This document shows, piece by piece, positions 42,588 to 51,812 of a stretch of 64,000 nt of DNA (position 1 is the first letter of the stretch; each line of letters opens with the position of its first letter). The translations under genes were made by a program, and so were the position numbers. Source of the DNA: Acidiphilium acidophilum (GTDB taxonomy: Bacteria > Pseudomonadota > Alphaproteobacteria > Acetobacterales > Acetobacteraceae); the NCBI RefSeq assembly GCF_033842475.1, contig NZ_JAWXYB010000018.1, positions 3,393,501 to 3,457,500 of the forward strand. The letters are read 5' to 3'. The notes beneath the pieces were generated by a model, which ran no database searches, was not told the origin of the DNA, and worked only from the letters and a program-made list of their open reading frames with translations.

Positions 42588-43865
42588 ATGCTCGACCAGC
42601 AGGCGACTTTCGCACAGATCGGCGACTTGCTGGAAAGGCGGCGGCCCGGCCATAGTCTGCCGGGGGCGTTCTACAATGATCCGGCGATTTTCGACTTCGA
42701 TCTCCGCGAGATTTTCGGCCGCTCCTGGCTGATGGTCGGCTTCGAGGTCGAGGTCGCGGCACCGGGGAGCTACCTCGCCCTCACCATCGGTCGCAGCCCC
42801 ATCGTGGTGTGGCGCGGGATGGACGGGGTGTTGCGCGGGTTTTTCAACTCCTGCCGTCATCGCGGCGCACAGATCCTGCCGGATGGCTGCGGCACCGCCG
42901 AGCGGATGATGTGCCCCTACCATCAATGGATGTACGACGATCACGGCGCCCTGCGCGGCGCGGGCCGGATGCCGCGCGATTTCGACAAATCGGAGCACGG
43001 GCTGAAACCCATCCATGTCCGCACCGTCGCGGGGACGCTCTACGTGTGCCTTGCGGACGACGCGCCCGATTTCACCGCCTTTCACGACAAGGTCGCGCCG
43101 ATGCTGGCGCCGCACGACATGCTGAACGCCAAAGTCGCGGCCCAGGCCACGCTGGTCGAGCGCGGCAACTGGAAACTGGTGATGGAAAACGCGCGGGAGT
43201 GCTATCATTGCTCGGCGCGCCACCCGGAACTCTCGGTCTCGTTCCCGACAGATGCGCGGGGCAATTTCCTCAGCTCCGAGCGGGTCAACATCCAGAACTT
43301 CCAGGAGCGGATGGAAGCGCTGGGCCTGCCGAGCGCGCCGGTCGAAGGCGCATGGTGGCAGGCCTCGCGCTTTGCCCTGCGCGAGGGCAACGCCTCGATC
43401 ACCCTCGATGGCCAGCCCTGCGTCAGGAAGCCGATGTGCGCCATCAACGGCGGCGATGTCGGCTCGATGCGCTGGGCGCTGGAGCCGCATAGTTTCTGCC
43501 ACGCGCTGGGCGATTTCACCTTCATGTTCATCGCCCTGCCGGTCGCCCCGGAGGAGACCATCGTGCTCGCCAAATGGCTGGTCCACAAGGACGCGGTCGA
43601 AGGCGTCGATTACACGGTGGACGATCTGGTCAATGTCTGGAACGAAACCAATCTGCAGGACCGCGATCTGGTCGAGACCAACCAGCGCGGGGTCAATTCC
43701 CTCGGCTATCAGCCCGGACCGTACAGCGAGATTTCGGAATCCCTCGCGATCCGCTTCGTCGACTGGTACGCGGCCCAGGTCAAAGCCCAGATCGCGGCTC
43801 AGCTCGCGTCACCGATCCCCCACGCGCTCGTCACCGGCCAGCGCCCGATTCTGGCCGCCGAATGA
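42588..43865 (+). CDS. Rieske-type oxygenase alpha subunit (quaternary-amine demethylase-like, second copy)
   Basis: A 425-residue GbcA/stachydrine-demethylase-like oxygenase. Rieske ligands are C89-x-H91 and C109-x2-H112 (CRHRGAQIL... MMCPYH), and the mononuclear iron is held by H207 and H212 in NARECYHCSARHPEL. It clearly differs from GbcA at 18.9 kb throughout, so it is a paralogue and not a recent duplicate. The family acts on betaines such as glycine betaine, proline betaine and carnitine. No reductase follows; GbcB could supply electrons. It is the first gene of a five-gene run with overlapping starts; GGAG precedes the ATG. Confidence 0.85.
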   Translation: MLDQQATFAQIGDLLERRRPGHSLPGAFYNDPAIFDFDLREIFGRSWLMVGFEVEVAAPGSYLALTIGRSPIVVWRGMDGVLRGFFNSCRHRGAQILPDGCGTAERMMCPYHQWMYDDHGALRGAGRMPRDFDKSEHGLKPIHVRTVAGTLYVCLADDAPDFTAFHDKVAPMLAPHDMLNAKVAAQATLVERGNWKLVMENARECYHCSARHPELSVSFPTDARGNFLSSERVNIQNFQERMEALGLPSAPVEGAWWQASRFALREGNASITLDGQPCVRKPMCAINGGDVGSMRWALEPHSFCHALGDFTFMFIALPVAPEETIVLAKWLVHKDAVEGVDYTVDDLVNVWNETNLQDRDLVETNQRGVNSLGYQPGPYSEISESLAIRFVDWYAAQVKAQIAAQLASPIPHALVTGQRPILAAE

Positions 43866-45118
43866 TGGCGGATCGCCCGCACCCCGACACGATCGCGGTC
43901 GGCGCGGGATACGACCCCGCCGCGCATCACGGCGCCGCCAAACCGCCGATCTATCTGACTTCCACCTTTGTCTATCGCGATGCGCTTCACGCCAGAACCG
44001 CCCATGAAGGCTATCTGGCCGGCCGCGCCCCGGAGTCGGGTCCGGATGAAGGCTATATCTACGCGCGGCTCGATCACCCGAACCTGCAGATGCTCCAGGA
44101 ACGGATGGCGGCGCTCGATCGCGCCGAGGCATGTGCGGTGTTCAACTCGGGCATGGCGGCGATTTCGACCACCCTGCTGTCGCTGGTGCGGCCGGGCGAA
44201 AGCGTGGTGCATACCAGCCCGCTCTACGGCGGCACCGATGGGCTGCTGAACAATCTGATGGCGCCGGTCCACGGAGTGAAGGCGTTTGCGATCGGCGATG
44301 CGGTCGATGAATCCGCGATTTCCGCTTCGGTCGACCGGGCGCTGGCGCATGGCCGGCTCGGGGTGATCTGGGTCGAAACCCCGTCGAACCCGCTGGCCGG
44401 GATCGCCGATATCGCGCTGATCGCCCGGATCGCCCGGCGGCTGGAGTTGCAGCAGGGAGCCGCACCGCTGGTCGTGGTGGATAACACCTTCATGGGGCCG
44501 CTGTTGCAGAACCCGCTGGAACAGGGCGCGGATCTCTGCATGACCTCGCTGACCAAATACGCGGGCGGGCATAGCGACCTGCTTGGCGGCAGCGTTTCGG
44601 GGCGGTTCGCCCTGGTCGAGCCCCTGCGCAAGATGCGGACACTGATGGGCACGCATCTCGATCCGCACGGGTGCTGGCTGCTGCTGCGCTCGCTGGAGAC
44701 CATGGGGCTGCGCACCGAACGGGCGGGGCGCAACGCCGAAGCCGTGGCGCGGTTTTTGCGCGATCACCCGAAAGTCGCGCGGGTGACCTATGCCGGGTTT
44801 CTGCCCGAAGGCAGCGCCGCGCGCGCGACCTTCGAGCGCCAATGCGCCGGGGCGGGATCGACCTTCGTGTTCGACATCAAGGGCGGCGAGGCCGAAGCGT
44901 TCCGGATGCTCGATGCGCTCAGGGTGCTGCGCCTCGCGGTCAGTCTCGGCGGGACCGAAACGCTGATCTGCCATTCCGCGACGACGACGCATTTTTCGGT
45001 CCCGAAAGCGCGGCGCGAAGCCTCCGGCGTGAGCGATGCGACCATCCGGCTCTCGGTCGGGATCGAGCACGAGGCGGATATCATCGGCGATCTCGCCCAG
45101 GCGCTGGAAAGGATATGA
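43862..45118 (+). CDS. Cys/Met-metabolism PLP-dependent enzyme (gamma-lyase/gamma-synthase family)
   Basis: A 418-residue PLP enzyme of the cystathionine gamma-synthase/methionine gamma-lyase family. Visible features are IYARLDHPNLQMLQERMAALD, the phosphate-binding SGMAAI, YGGTDGLLNNLM, WVETPSNPL, VVVDNTFMGPLLQNP and the Schiff-base lysine K232 in TSLTKYAGGHSDLLGG. Members catalyse beta- or gamma-elimination or replacement on sulfur or O-acyl amino acids, but the reaction here is unknown. The start overlaps the Rieske stop (ATGA), an unusual partner for this family. Confidence 0.82.
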   Translation: MMADRPHPDTIAVGAGYDPAAHHGAAKPPIYLTSTFVYRDALHARTAHEGYLAGRAPESGPDEGYIYARLDHPNLQMLQERMAALDRAEACAVFNSGMAAISTTLLSLVRPGESVVHTSPLYGGTDGLLNNLMAPVHGVKAFAIGDAVDESAISASVDRALAHGRLGVIWVETPSNPLAGIADIALIARIARRLELQQGAAPLVVVDNTFMGPLLQNPLEQGADLCMTSLTKYAGGHSDLLGGSVSGRFALVEPLRKMRTLMGTHLDPHGCWLLLRSLETMGLRTERAGRNAEAVARFLRDHPKVARVTYAGFLPEGSAARATFERQCAGAGSTFVFDIKGGEAEAFRMLDALRVLRLAVSLGGTETLICHSATTTHFSVPKARREASGVSDATIRLSVGIEHEADIIGDLAQALERI

Positions 45119-45121
45119 TTC

Positions 45122-46612
45122 ATGGATGGTGAGATGCACGCCGATCACCGGCTCGATCCGCACGGCGCGGTCGGCAAGCTGAAGCGGCCCGATCGGGTCG
45201 TCGATGTTCTGGTGGTCGGTGCCGGCCCCGCCGGGATCGCGGCGGCGCTGGCGGCTTCGGCTTCGGGGGCAACGGTTCTGCTGGTCGATGAGCATCCGGT
45301 GAGTACGGCGATGGCGGGGCTCGATGTGCCGTATCTGTTCGGAGGGCGCGCGACGGCAGCGCTCGGCAACCCGGCGCGGATGACCGAGCAGGTGGCCGGG
45401 GCGATGCCGGGGCTGGAAGCGGCCTTCGAGGCGGGCGTCGAGGTGATGCTCAACACCAGCGTCTGGGGCCTGTGGGTCGCGGGGCCGGGATTGCAGGTGC
45501 TGCCCTGCCCGATCGCCGGGCTGGCGACCGAGACAGGTTCATTTTTATGCGGCTATGGCCGCGCGGTGATCGCGACCGGGGCGCGGGATCTGGTGGTGTC
45601 GTTCGCCGGATCGGATCAGCCGGGCGTGATCGGCGCGCAGGGGCTGCATGCCCTGCTGGTTCGCTATGCGGCCTTCGCGGGGCGGGTGGTCACGATCCTC
45701 GGCTCCGGGCGGCTCGCGCTGGAAACCGCGCTGCTCGCGCTGGATCACGGGGTGGCCGTGGCCGCGCTGATCGAGGTGCGGGACGCGCCGCAGGGGCCCG
45801 CGGAGCTGGTGGCGGCGGTCCGGGCGCGCGGGGTCGCGATCAGGTGCGGCGAGGTGCCGCTGCTGGCCGAGACCACGTCCGACGGGGTGGTGGCGCTGCG
45901 GGTGATCCCGGTGGCGGGCGGGACGGTCGTGCGGATCGAATGCGACACCGTATGCCTGGCACTGGGGCTGGTGCCGCAGGTCGATCTGCTCGACGTGCTG
46001 GGGGGCGAACTTGCGCTCGATCCTGATCGCGGCGGCTACGTGCCGGTGCAGGTCGCGGGGCAGACCTCGCTCGCGGCGATCAGTGTCGCGGGGGAATGTG
46101 CCGGGGTCGATGAACCGGGCGGGCTTGCCTACCGGATGGAGTGGATGCGCGCCCTGCTCGACACCGGTGGCAGCGACGTGCTGGCCTGCACCTGCGAGGA
46201 GGTGACACGCGGCGATGTGTTCGCGCTCAATCCCCCCCGCTATCTCGGCGCGGATTCCGAGGCGATGGCGGCGCGGGATTACGCCTCGCTGCTCGGCGAC
46301 GGGCCGCCCGATCACGACCAGATGAAGCGGCTCACCCGGGTTTCGATGGGGCCGTGCCAGGCAAGGCGGTGCCGCGAGCAGGTGGCGATGCTGCTGGCGA
46401 TCGGGGCGAATGTGGAGATCGGCGCGGTCAATCGGGCGGGATATCGCGCGCCGGTGCGGCCGCTGAGCCTCGCCGCGCTGGCGGCGGCGGATGACGCCGC
46501 GAGCCGGGAGGGGTGGGATGTGTGGTTCGGGATCGTGAGCCAGTGGGTGCCGTATGACGAGATCGGCACGGCGCGCGAGGCCGAATACATCGCCGGGGAC
46601 ATGCATTTATGA
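45122..46612 (+). CDS. HcnB/opine-oxidase A-like FAD oxidoreductase with BFD-like [2Fe-2S] domain
   Basis: A 496-residue flavoprotein resembling HcnB, OoxA and the alpha subunits of D-amino-acid dehydrogenases. It starts VDVLVVGAGPAGIAAALAASASGATVLLVDE (FAD), has an NAD-like domain with VTILGSGRLALETALLAL, and ends with a BFD-like iron-sulfur region: CTCEEVTRGDV and, further on, GPCQARRC. In family members this subunit relays electrons from a DAO-type beta subunit; the next gene encodes exactly such a protein, overlapping by 4 bp. The substrate is unknown. AAAGGA precedes the ATG by 11 bases. Confidence 0.82.
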   Translation: MDGEMHADHRLDPHGAVGKLKRPDRVVDVLVVGAGPAGIAAALAASASGATVLLVDEHPVSTAMAGLDVPYLFGGRATAALGNPARMTEQVAGAMPGLEAAFEAGVEVMLNTSVWGLWVAGPGLQVLPCPIAGLATETGSFLCGYGRAVIATGARDLVVSFAGSDQPGVIGAQGLHALLVRYAAFAGRVVTILGSGRLALETALLALDHGVAVAALIEVRDAPQGPAELVAAVRARGVAIRCGEVPLLAETTSDGVVALRVIPVAGGTVVRIECDTVCLALGLVPQVDLLDVLGGELALDPDRGGYVPVQVAGQTSLAAISVAGECAGVDEPGGLAYRMEWMRALLDTGGSDVLACTCEEVTRGDVFALNPPRYLGADSEAMAARDYASLLGDGPPDHDQMKRLTRVSMGPCQARRCREQVAMLLAIGANVEIGAVNRAGYRAPVRPLSLAALAAADDAASREGWDVWFGIVSQWVPYDEIGTAREAEYIAGDMHL

Positions 46613-47763
46613 AAGGGGCTGCGGTCGTCATTATCGGCGCGGGGGTCACCGGGCTGAGTGCCGCGTGGTGGCTGGCGCGCGACGGGGTGGATGTGCTGGT
46701 GCTCGACAAGGGAGTGATCGGCTACGAGGCGTCGAGCCGGAATGGCGGCGGGGCGACCCATTACCAGAGCCCGCTGTTTCATGAGGAGCAGCGGTTGTGG
46801 CCGCTGATGGATCAGTTGCTCGGCTATCCGACCGAGCATCGGCCCGAGCGGATCGTGATCGCGATGACCGAGGACCAGATGGCGCGATATCGGCGGATGC
46901 AGCGGATATTGGCCGGGCTCGGTTATCGGGCGGACATGATGGACCCGCAGCAGGTGCGCGACGCGGTGCCGCTGGCCGGGGACCGGCACATCGGCGGAGT
47001 GCATATCCGCACCGGCGGTCAGGCCAATCCGCAGCGGACGGTGCAGGCCTACGCCTGGGCGGCGCAGGATCATGGCGCGCGGATCGCGCAGCATGTGCCG
47101 GTGCTGGGGATCGAGATGGCGCAAGGCCGCGCGGTCGGGGTGCGGACGAGGGACGGGACGATCGGCTGCGATCAACTCGTGGTCGCGGCGGGGCCGCAAT
47201 CGGGAGTGCTGCTGCGGGGCATCGGGATCGACCTGCCGGTGGCGCCCGCGCGGGCCGAGATGATCGTGACCGAGGCGCTCCCGCTGATGCCGCTCGGCGG
47301 CGTGGATGGCAACGGGCTGTACGGACGCCAGACGCTGCGGGGAAATCTGGCCTATGGCGGCGGCTGGCACGAGTGGATGGATGATCTGCCGCTTGCCGGT
47401 AAACTGCCGCGGCCTTCGACGCCGACGATAACCCAGATCGCGTTGCGGCTGGCGCAGATACTGCCCAAGGCCGCGCATGCGCGGGTGATCCGTTCCTGGG
47501 CCGGAATTGTCGAGAACACGCCGGACGGACGCCCGGTGCTGGACCGGCCCAAAGCGCCGGGGAACGTGACGGTGGCAACGATGTCGAGCGTGGGGTTCGG
47601 CCTGTCACCCGCGAGCGGGCGGGCGGTCCGGGATCTGGTGATGGATGGGCGATGCGGGTTCGCCGAGATCGGCAAATTGTCGTTGGCCCGGTTTGCCGGG
47701 CTGGACCCGGATTGGCGGCGGTTGCAGGGGTGGGTGACGCCGCGCGCCGAGGTGATGGCATGA
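46609..47763 (+). CDS. DAO-family FAD oxidoreductase (HcnC/SoxB-like beta subunit)
   Basis: A 384-residue D-amino-acid-oxidase-fold flavoprotein. The nucleotide-binding motif is VVIIGAGVTGLSAAWWLARDGVDVLVLDKG, followed by SSRNGGG, and the C-terminal part has RSWAGIVENTPDGRPVLDR. It is expected to oxidise an amino acid or secondary amine and pass electrons to the HcnB-like subunit. The usual third small ferredoxin-like subunit of HcnABC-type complexes is missing beside it. Start and stop overlap the neighbouring genes. Confidence 0.82.
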   Translation: MKGAAVVIIGAGVTGLSAAWWLARDGVDVLVLDKGVIGYEASSRNGGGATHYQSPLFHEEQRLWPLMDQLLGYPTEHRPERIVIAMTEDQMARYRRMQRILAGLGYRADMMDPQQVRDAVPLAGDRHIGGVHIRTGGQANPQRTVQAYAWAAQDHGARIAQHVPVLGIEMAQGRAVGVRTRDGTIGCDQLVVAAGPQSGVLLRGIGIDLPVAPARAEMIVTEALPLMPLGGVDGNGLYGRQTLRGNLAYGGGWHEWMDDLPLAGKLPRPSTPTITQIALRLAQILPKAAHARVIRSWAGIVENTPDGRPVLDRPKAPGNVTVATMSSVGFGLSPASGRAVRDLVMDGRCGFAEIGKLSLARFAGLDPDWRRLQGWVTPRAEVMA

Positions 47764-48866
47764 GCCGGGGCAAGGTACTGGTGGTCGGCGGCGGAATTGC
47801 CGGGTTGAGCACGGCCTGGGCGCTGGCGCGGCGCGGGTTTGCGGTGGAATTGTTCGAGCAGGGCGCGCTGCCCTACGCCAGGGCCTCGTCGTATGACGAG
47901 CATCGTATCATCCGGCACGCCTATGGCGACATGGAGGGCTATGCGTATCTGATGCCGTCGGCGTTCCGGGTCTGGGAGGCGCTGTGGGCGGCGATCGGGG
48001 CCACGCATTACGATGCGATGCCGGTGATCTATCTGATGCGCGGCGAAAGCGAATGGTACGAAACCACCCGGCGCTCGATGGGGCGGATGGGCGTGGCGTG
48101 CGAGGATATCCCGATCGAGGCGGCGATGGCGCTGTATCCAATGGTCAATCCCGACGGGGTGACGCGGGTGGTGCGGACCGAGGGGGCCGGGATTTTGTAC
48201 CCGATCCGGATTCTGACCGATCTGGTCAAGCTGATCGCCGGGCTGGGCGTGGTGCTGCACCCGGATACCCGGGTGGAGGCGGTCGATCTGGAAGCGGGTC
48301 TGGTAAGGACCGGCGGCGGGGTGGTCGGTGGCGATGCGGTGGTGGTGACGGCGGGGGCGTGGGTCAACCGGCTGGTGCCTTCGACCATCGGTGAGGCGGT
48401 GCCGTCGCGTCAGGCGGTGATGTTTCTGGCCCCGCCCCCGCGTTTCGCCGCTGCGTGGCAGGCCGCACCGGTGCTGATCGATCTGGGGGCCGAAAGCGGC
48501 ACCTATACCTTGCCGCCGCGGGCGGCAACGCGGTTGAAAATCGGGGATCATCAGTTCACCCGGCGCGGCGATCCCGATGAGGATCGCGTCGGGACCGATG
48601 CCGATGTCGCGCGGCTGACCGAGGCGGCCCGGCGGGCGTGGCAGGATTTCGATGAGTACACGGTGCTGGAACGCAAGGCGTGTTTTTATACCGTGACGGC
48701 GGATGAGCGATTTCTCGTGCGGCGCGAGGGCGCGCGCGGGTGGCTGGGCAGCGCCTGTTCGGGCCACGGCTTCAAGCTGGGGCCGCTGATCGGGGACGGG
48801 ATTGCCGGCGCGATCGCCGGGGAGCGGACCGAGGCGGCGGTTTCGGTCTGGGCGGCGGGGCGGTAG
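47760..48866 (+). CDS. Monomeric sarcosine oxidase/N-methyltryptophan oxidase-like flavoprotein
   Basis: A 368-residue DAO-fold oxidase. The FAD motif is VLVVGGGIAGLSTAWALARRGFAVELFEQG. The segment KACFYTVTADERFLV matches the covalent-flavin motif of monomeric sarcosine oxidases (K-x-C-x-Y-T-x-T-x-D), with C308 as attachment residue. The C-terminus has SACSGHGFKLGPLIGDGIA. Such enzymes oxidise N-methyl amino acids to amino acid, formaldehyde and H2O2. As this organism also has SoxBDAG, another substrate, such as an N-methylated amino acid made by the Rieske enzyme, seems likely. The start overlaps the upstream stop. Confidence 0.82.
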   Translation: MSRGKVLVVGGGIAGLSTAWALARRGFAVELFEQGALPYARASSYDEHRIIRHAYGDMEGYAYLMPSAFRVWEALWAAIGATHYDAMPVIYLMRGESEWYETTRRSMGRMGVACEDIPIEAAMALYPMVNPDGVTRVVRTEGAGILYPIRILTDLVKLIAGLGVVLHPDTRVEAVDLEAGLVRTGGGVVGGDAVVVTAGAWVNRLVPSTIGEAVPSRQAVMFLAPPPRFAAAWQAAPVLIDLGAESGTYTLPPRAATRLKIGDHQFTRRGDPDEDRVGTDADVARLTEAARRAWQDFDEYTVLERKACFYTVTADERFLVRREGARGWLGSACSGHGFKLGPLIGDGIAGAIAGERTEAAVSVWAAGR

Positions 48867-49073
48867 AAAGACGTCTATCCGATGAATAGGAAGCCTGCCT
48901 CGCCCCGCGATGCGATGCTGCGCAATACCGTGAGTTTTCCGTAGCCCGCGTTTCCACCGCCGGCTTGACAATCGCTCGTGCATGACTGACCCCGGGCGCC
49001 GCCCCGATGCCGTCTGGCTTGCATGATGGCGTCTGGGTATCATGTACGCTCAACGATGAACGGATCAGCGACC

Positions 49074-50012
49074 ATGGACCATACCACCACCCCCAAACCC
49101 GCTCGCCCGGCCCCGGGTGCCACGCCGTCGATCATCGACGGTTCGCAGGCCACGTTCATGACCGACGTGGTCGAGGCGTCGCGCAACCTGCCGGTTCTGG
49201 TCGATTTCTGGGCCACCTGGTGCGGACCCTGCAAGACCTTGACGCCGACGCTGGAAAAAATCGTGGGTTCCATGGGCGGTCGGGTCCGCCTCGTTAAAAT
49301 CGACATCGACCAGAACCGGGCCCTGGTTCAGCAGCTGGCGAGCCTCGGGCTGCCGCTGCAATCGGTCCCCACGGTCGCAGCATTCTGGCAGGGACAGATC
49401 GCCGATCTGTTCCAGGGCGCGCTTCCGGAAAGCGAGGTTCGCCGGTTCATCGAGGCAGTGTTGAAACTCGCGGGCTCCGCCGCCCCCGCCGCCGATGTGA
49501 TCGCGGATGCCCGCAAGGCCACCGAAGCGGGCGATCACGCCCAGGCCGCCGATCTCTACAGCGCCGCACTCAATGAAGACCCCGAGCGCCCCGAAGCCTG
49601 GGCCGGCCTTGCCCGCAGCCTCATCGCCCTGGGCGACGATGATCAGGCCGAGGCCGTTCTGGCCGAAATCCCCGCGGCACTTGCCGAGCATGCCGACATC
49701 GCGGCGGCGAAAACCGCCCTCGCGGTCGCGCGCGAGGGCCGTCAGGCCGCCGGCGAACTGTCCGCGCTCGAGGCACGCCTCGCCGCCGACCCTGCCGATC
49801 ATGAAGCGAGGTTCGCGCTGGCCAGCGCGCTGAACGCCACGGGCGACCGCGACGGTGCGGCCGATGCGCTCCTTGAGATCATGCGCCGCAACCGAGGCTG
49901 GAACGAGGATGCCGCCCGGCTCCAGCTCCTGAAATTCTTCGATGCCTGGGGGATCGACGCCGCCGAAACCATGTCGGCGCGCCGAAAACTTTCGACGCTG
50001 CTGTTCAGCTGA
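49074..50012 (+). CDS. Thioredoxin-TPR protein (CnoX/YbbN-like)
   Basis: A 312-residue cytosolic protein with a thioredoxin domain (about residues 20-135) carrying a full CGPC active site at C50-C53 (FWATWCGPCK) and a C-terminal TPR-like region made of repeated helix pairs (KATEAGDHAQAADLYSAALNEDPERPEAWAGLARSLIALGDDDQAEAVL). E. coli CnoX with this layout is a holdase that protects proteins from oxidation and works with GroEL. In-frame starts at 49023 and 49056 are possible. The Lon-N gene begins 14 bp after its stop. Confidence 0.87.
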   Translation: MDHTTTPKPARPAPGATPSIIDGSQATFMTDVVEASRNLPVLVDFWATWCGPCKTLTPTLEKIVGSMGGRVRLVKIDIDQNRALVQQLASLGLPLQSVPTVAAFWQGQIADLFQGALPESEVRRFIEAVLKLAGSAAPAADVIADARKATEAGDHAQAADLYSAALNEDPERPEAWAGLARSLIALGDDDQAEAVLAEIPAALAEHADIAAAKTALAVAREGRQAAGELSALEARLAADPADHEARFALASALNATGDRDGAADALLEIMRRNRGWNEDAARLQLLKFFDAWGIDAAETMSARRKLSTLLFS

Positions 50013-50026
50013 ATCTGGCGCGAGGC

Positions 50027-50689
50027 ATGAGCCCGGTCACCGGTCGTATCGACAGCATCCCGGAAATCTTCCCGATTTTTCCGCTGACCGGGGCATTGTT
50101 GCTGCCCGGTGGCCGTCTGCCACTGAACATTTTCGAGCCTCGCTACCTCGCCATGGTGGATGATGCCCTCGGCAGCGGTCGTTTGATCGGCATGATCCAG
50201 CCCGACTACACGGCGCCGGCCCACGAAACCGGTCCTGCCCTGTACCGTCAGGGGTGCCTCGGGCGGATCGTCGCCTTCAGCGAAACCGAGGACGGGCGCT
50301 ACCTCATCACCCTGCTCGGAGTGGTCCGGTTCAGCATCGTCGAGGAAGCCGAAATGCGGCGCGGCTACCGGCGGGTCCACGGCGATATCTCCGACTTCCG
50401 CCACGATCTTGCAGGTGGCGCGCCGCTCCCCGAGCCGATGACCGCCAAAGGCGTCTCGCGCGATCGCCTGCTGGAATCGCTCCATCGTTACTTCGTGGCC
50501 ACCGGAGTCGATGCCAACTGGGATGCGATCGAGGAAATATCGGACCCGGCCCTGATCACCACATTATGCATGGCGTGCCCGTTCACCGCGATCGAGAAAC
50601 AGGCGTTGCTCGAAGCTCCCACCGAGGCGGAACGCGCCGCCGCGCTTCTGGCACTGCTCGAAATCAACGGCCACGGCCCTCACGAGTGA
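50027..50689 (+). CDS. Lon-protease N-terminal-domain (LonN/PUA-like) protein
   Basis: A 220-residue protein consisting of the substrate-binding domain of Lon without the ATPase or protease. Family marks are IFPLTGALLLPGGRLPLNIFEPRYLAMVDDAL, GRLIGMIQP and GCLGRIVAFSETEDGRYLITLLGVVRFSIVEE. The function is unknown; a regulatory or chaperone role is often suggested. It follows the thioredoxin-TPR gene closely, so they may form an operon. The 3' end overlaps the convergent flhB 3' end by 10 bp. Confidence 0.87.
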   Translation: MSPVTGRIDSIPEIFPIFPLTGALLLPGGRLPLNIFEPRYLAMVDDALGSGRLIGMIQPDYTAPAHETGPALYRQGCLGRIVAFSETEDGRYLITLLGVVRFSIVEEAEMRRGYRRVHGDISDFRHDLAGGAPLPEPMTAKGVSRDRLLESLHRYFVATGVDANWDAIEEISDPALITTLCMACPFTAIEKQALLEAPTEAERAAALLALLEINGHGPHE

Positions 50690-51750
50690 TTGGCCGCCGC
50701 CGTGCGCTGTGCCAGGCGCCAGACATAGGCGATGACCTCCGCGACCGCCCGGTAATGCTCCGGCGTGATTTCACTATCCTCATCGAGCGTGAACAGCGCG
50801 CGCGCGAGCGGCGGGTTGGCGACGATCGGTATCCGCAAATCGACCGCCATCTCCCTGATCCGCGCCGCGACGTGATCGCACCCCTTGGCGACGACCCGCG
50901 GGGCCTGGGTCTGGCCTTCATTATATTCCAGCGCCACGGCGTAGTGGGTCGGGTTGGTGATCACCACCGTCGCCCGCGCCATGGCGCGCTGTAAATTCCG
51001 TTTCGCCTGCCGGGCGCGGAGTTGGCGTAACCGGCCCTTGACCGCGGGATCGCCGTCGGTCTCGCGCTGTTCGTCCTTGATTTCCTCCTGCGACATCCGG
51101 TTCCGTGTCGCGAACTGGCGCCGGGTCCACGCGAAATCCGCCGCCGCGATCATTGCCTGCGCCGCAGTTCCCGCAAGCAGCATCGCGAACAGGGCGCGCC
51201 CGATCATCGCGGGCATGGTGGTGGCCGGTACGGTGAATTCACCGGACAACGCGCCGATTTTCTGGTGGACGATGACGTAGATCGCAACCCCGACGCAGGC
51301 GATCTTGACGATCGACTGGGCCGACGCGAACGTGTGCCGCGCCGAGACCAGATTGGCGAAGCCCGATAACGGGTTGAGCCGGTTGAAATGCAGGCCGACC
51401 GCCTTGCCGTTCAGGCGCAGCCCCGACTGCAGAAACGTGGCTGCAAGCACCGCGACCGAGATCGCCGCACCGATCGGCAGAACGATGGCGGCACTCGCAG
51501 CCCCCGCCGCCCGCAGGACACGGGCGATACCGGACGCGGTGTCGACCCGGGCGGAGTCCCGGATCAACCCCGCCAGAACGAGGGTCAGATGCTGCGCCAT
51601 CGCCGGCGCGAGCGCCCCGAGCACGGCAAGTCCTGTCGCGAGCGAGGCCAAGGTCGTCAATTCACGCGAGACCGCGATATCGCCGTCGGCCTGGACCTTG
51701 GTCATCCGCGCCGGCGTGGCCGCTTCGGTCTTGCTTTCCTGCTCAGCCAT
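50680..51750 (-). CDS. flhB: Flagellar export switch protein FlhB
   Basis: An inner-membrane component of the flagellar type III secretion system that switches substrate class through self-cleavage. The 356-residue protein begins AEQESKTEAATPARMTKVQADGDIA, has four hydrophobic segments and carries the cleavage motif N-P-T-H at residues 266-269 (VVITNPTHYAVALEY). The C-terminal cytosolic domain is complete. It is the last gene of the minus-strand flagellar run. Confidence 0.95.
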   Translation of the reverse strand: MAEQESKTEAATPARMTKVQADGDIAVSRELTTLASLATGLAVLGALAPAMAQHLTLVLAGLIRDSARVDTASGIARVLRAAGAASAAIVLPIGAAISVAVLAATFLQSGLRLNGKAVGLHFNRLNPLSGFANLVSARHTFASAQSIVKIACVGVAIYVIVHQKIGALSGEFTVPATTMPAMIGRALFAMLLAGTAAQAMIAAADFAWTRRQFATRNRMSQEEIKDEQRETDGDPAVKGRLRQLRARQAKRNLQRAMARATVVITNPTHYAVALEYNEGQTQAPRVVAKGCDHVAARIREMAVDLRIPIVANPPLARALFTLDEDSEITPEHYRAVAEVIAYVWRLAQRTAAANHS

Positions 51751-51812
51751 AGTGTGATGCCTTTCCCGGCGATCGTGCGGTGCCGGCCGGCGGCCGATGC
51801 GGGCGGCTCATT

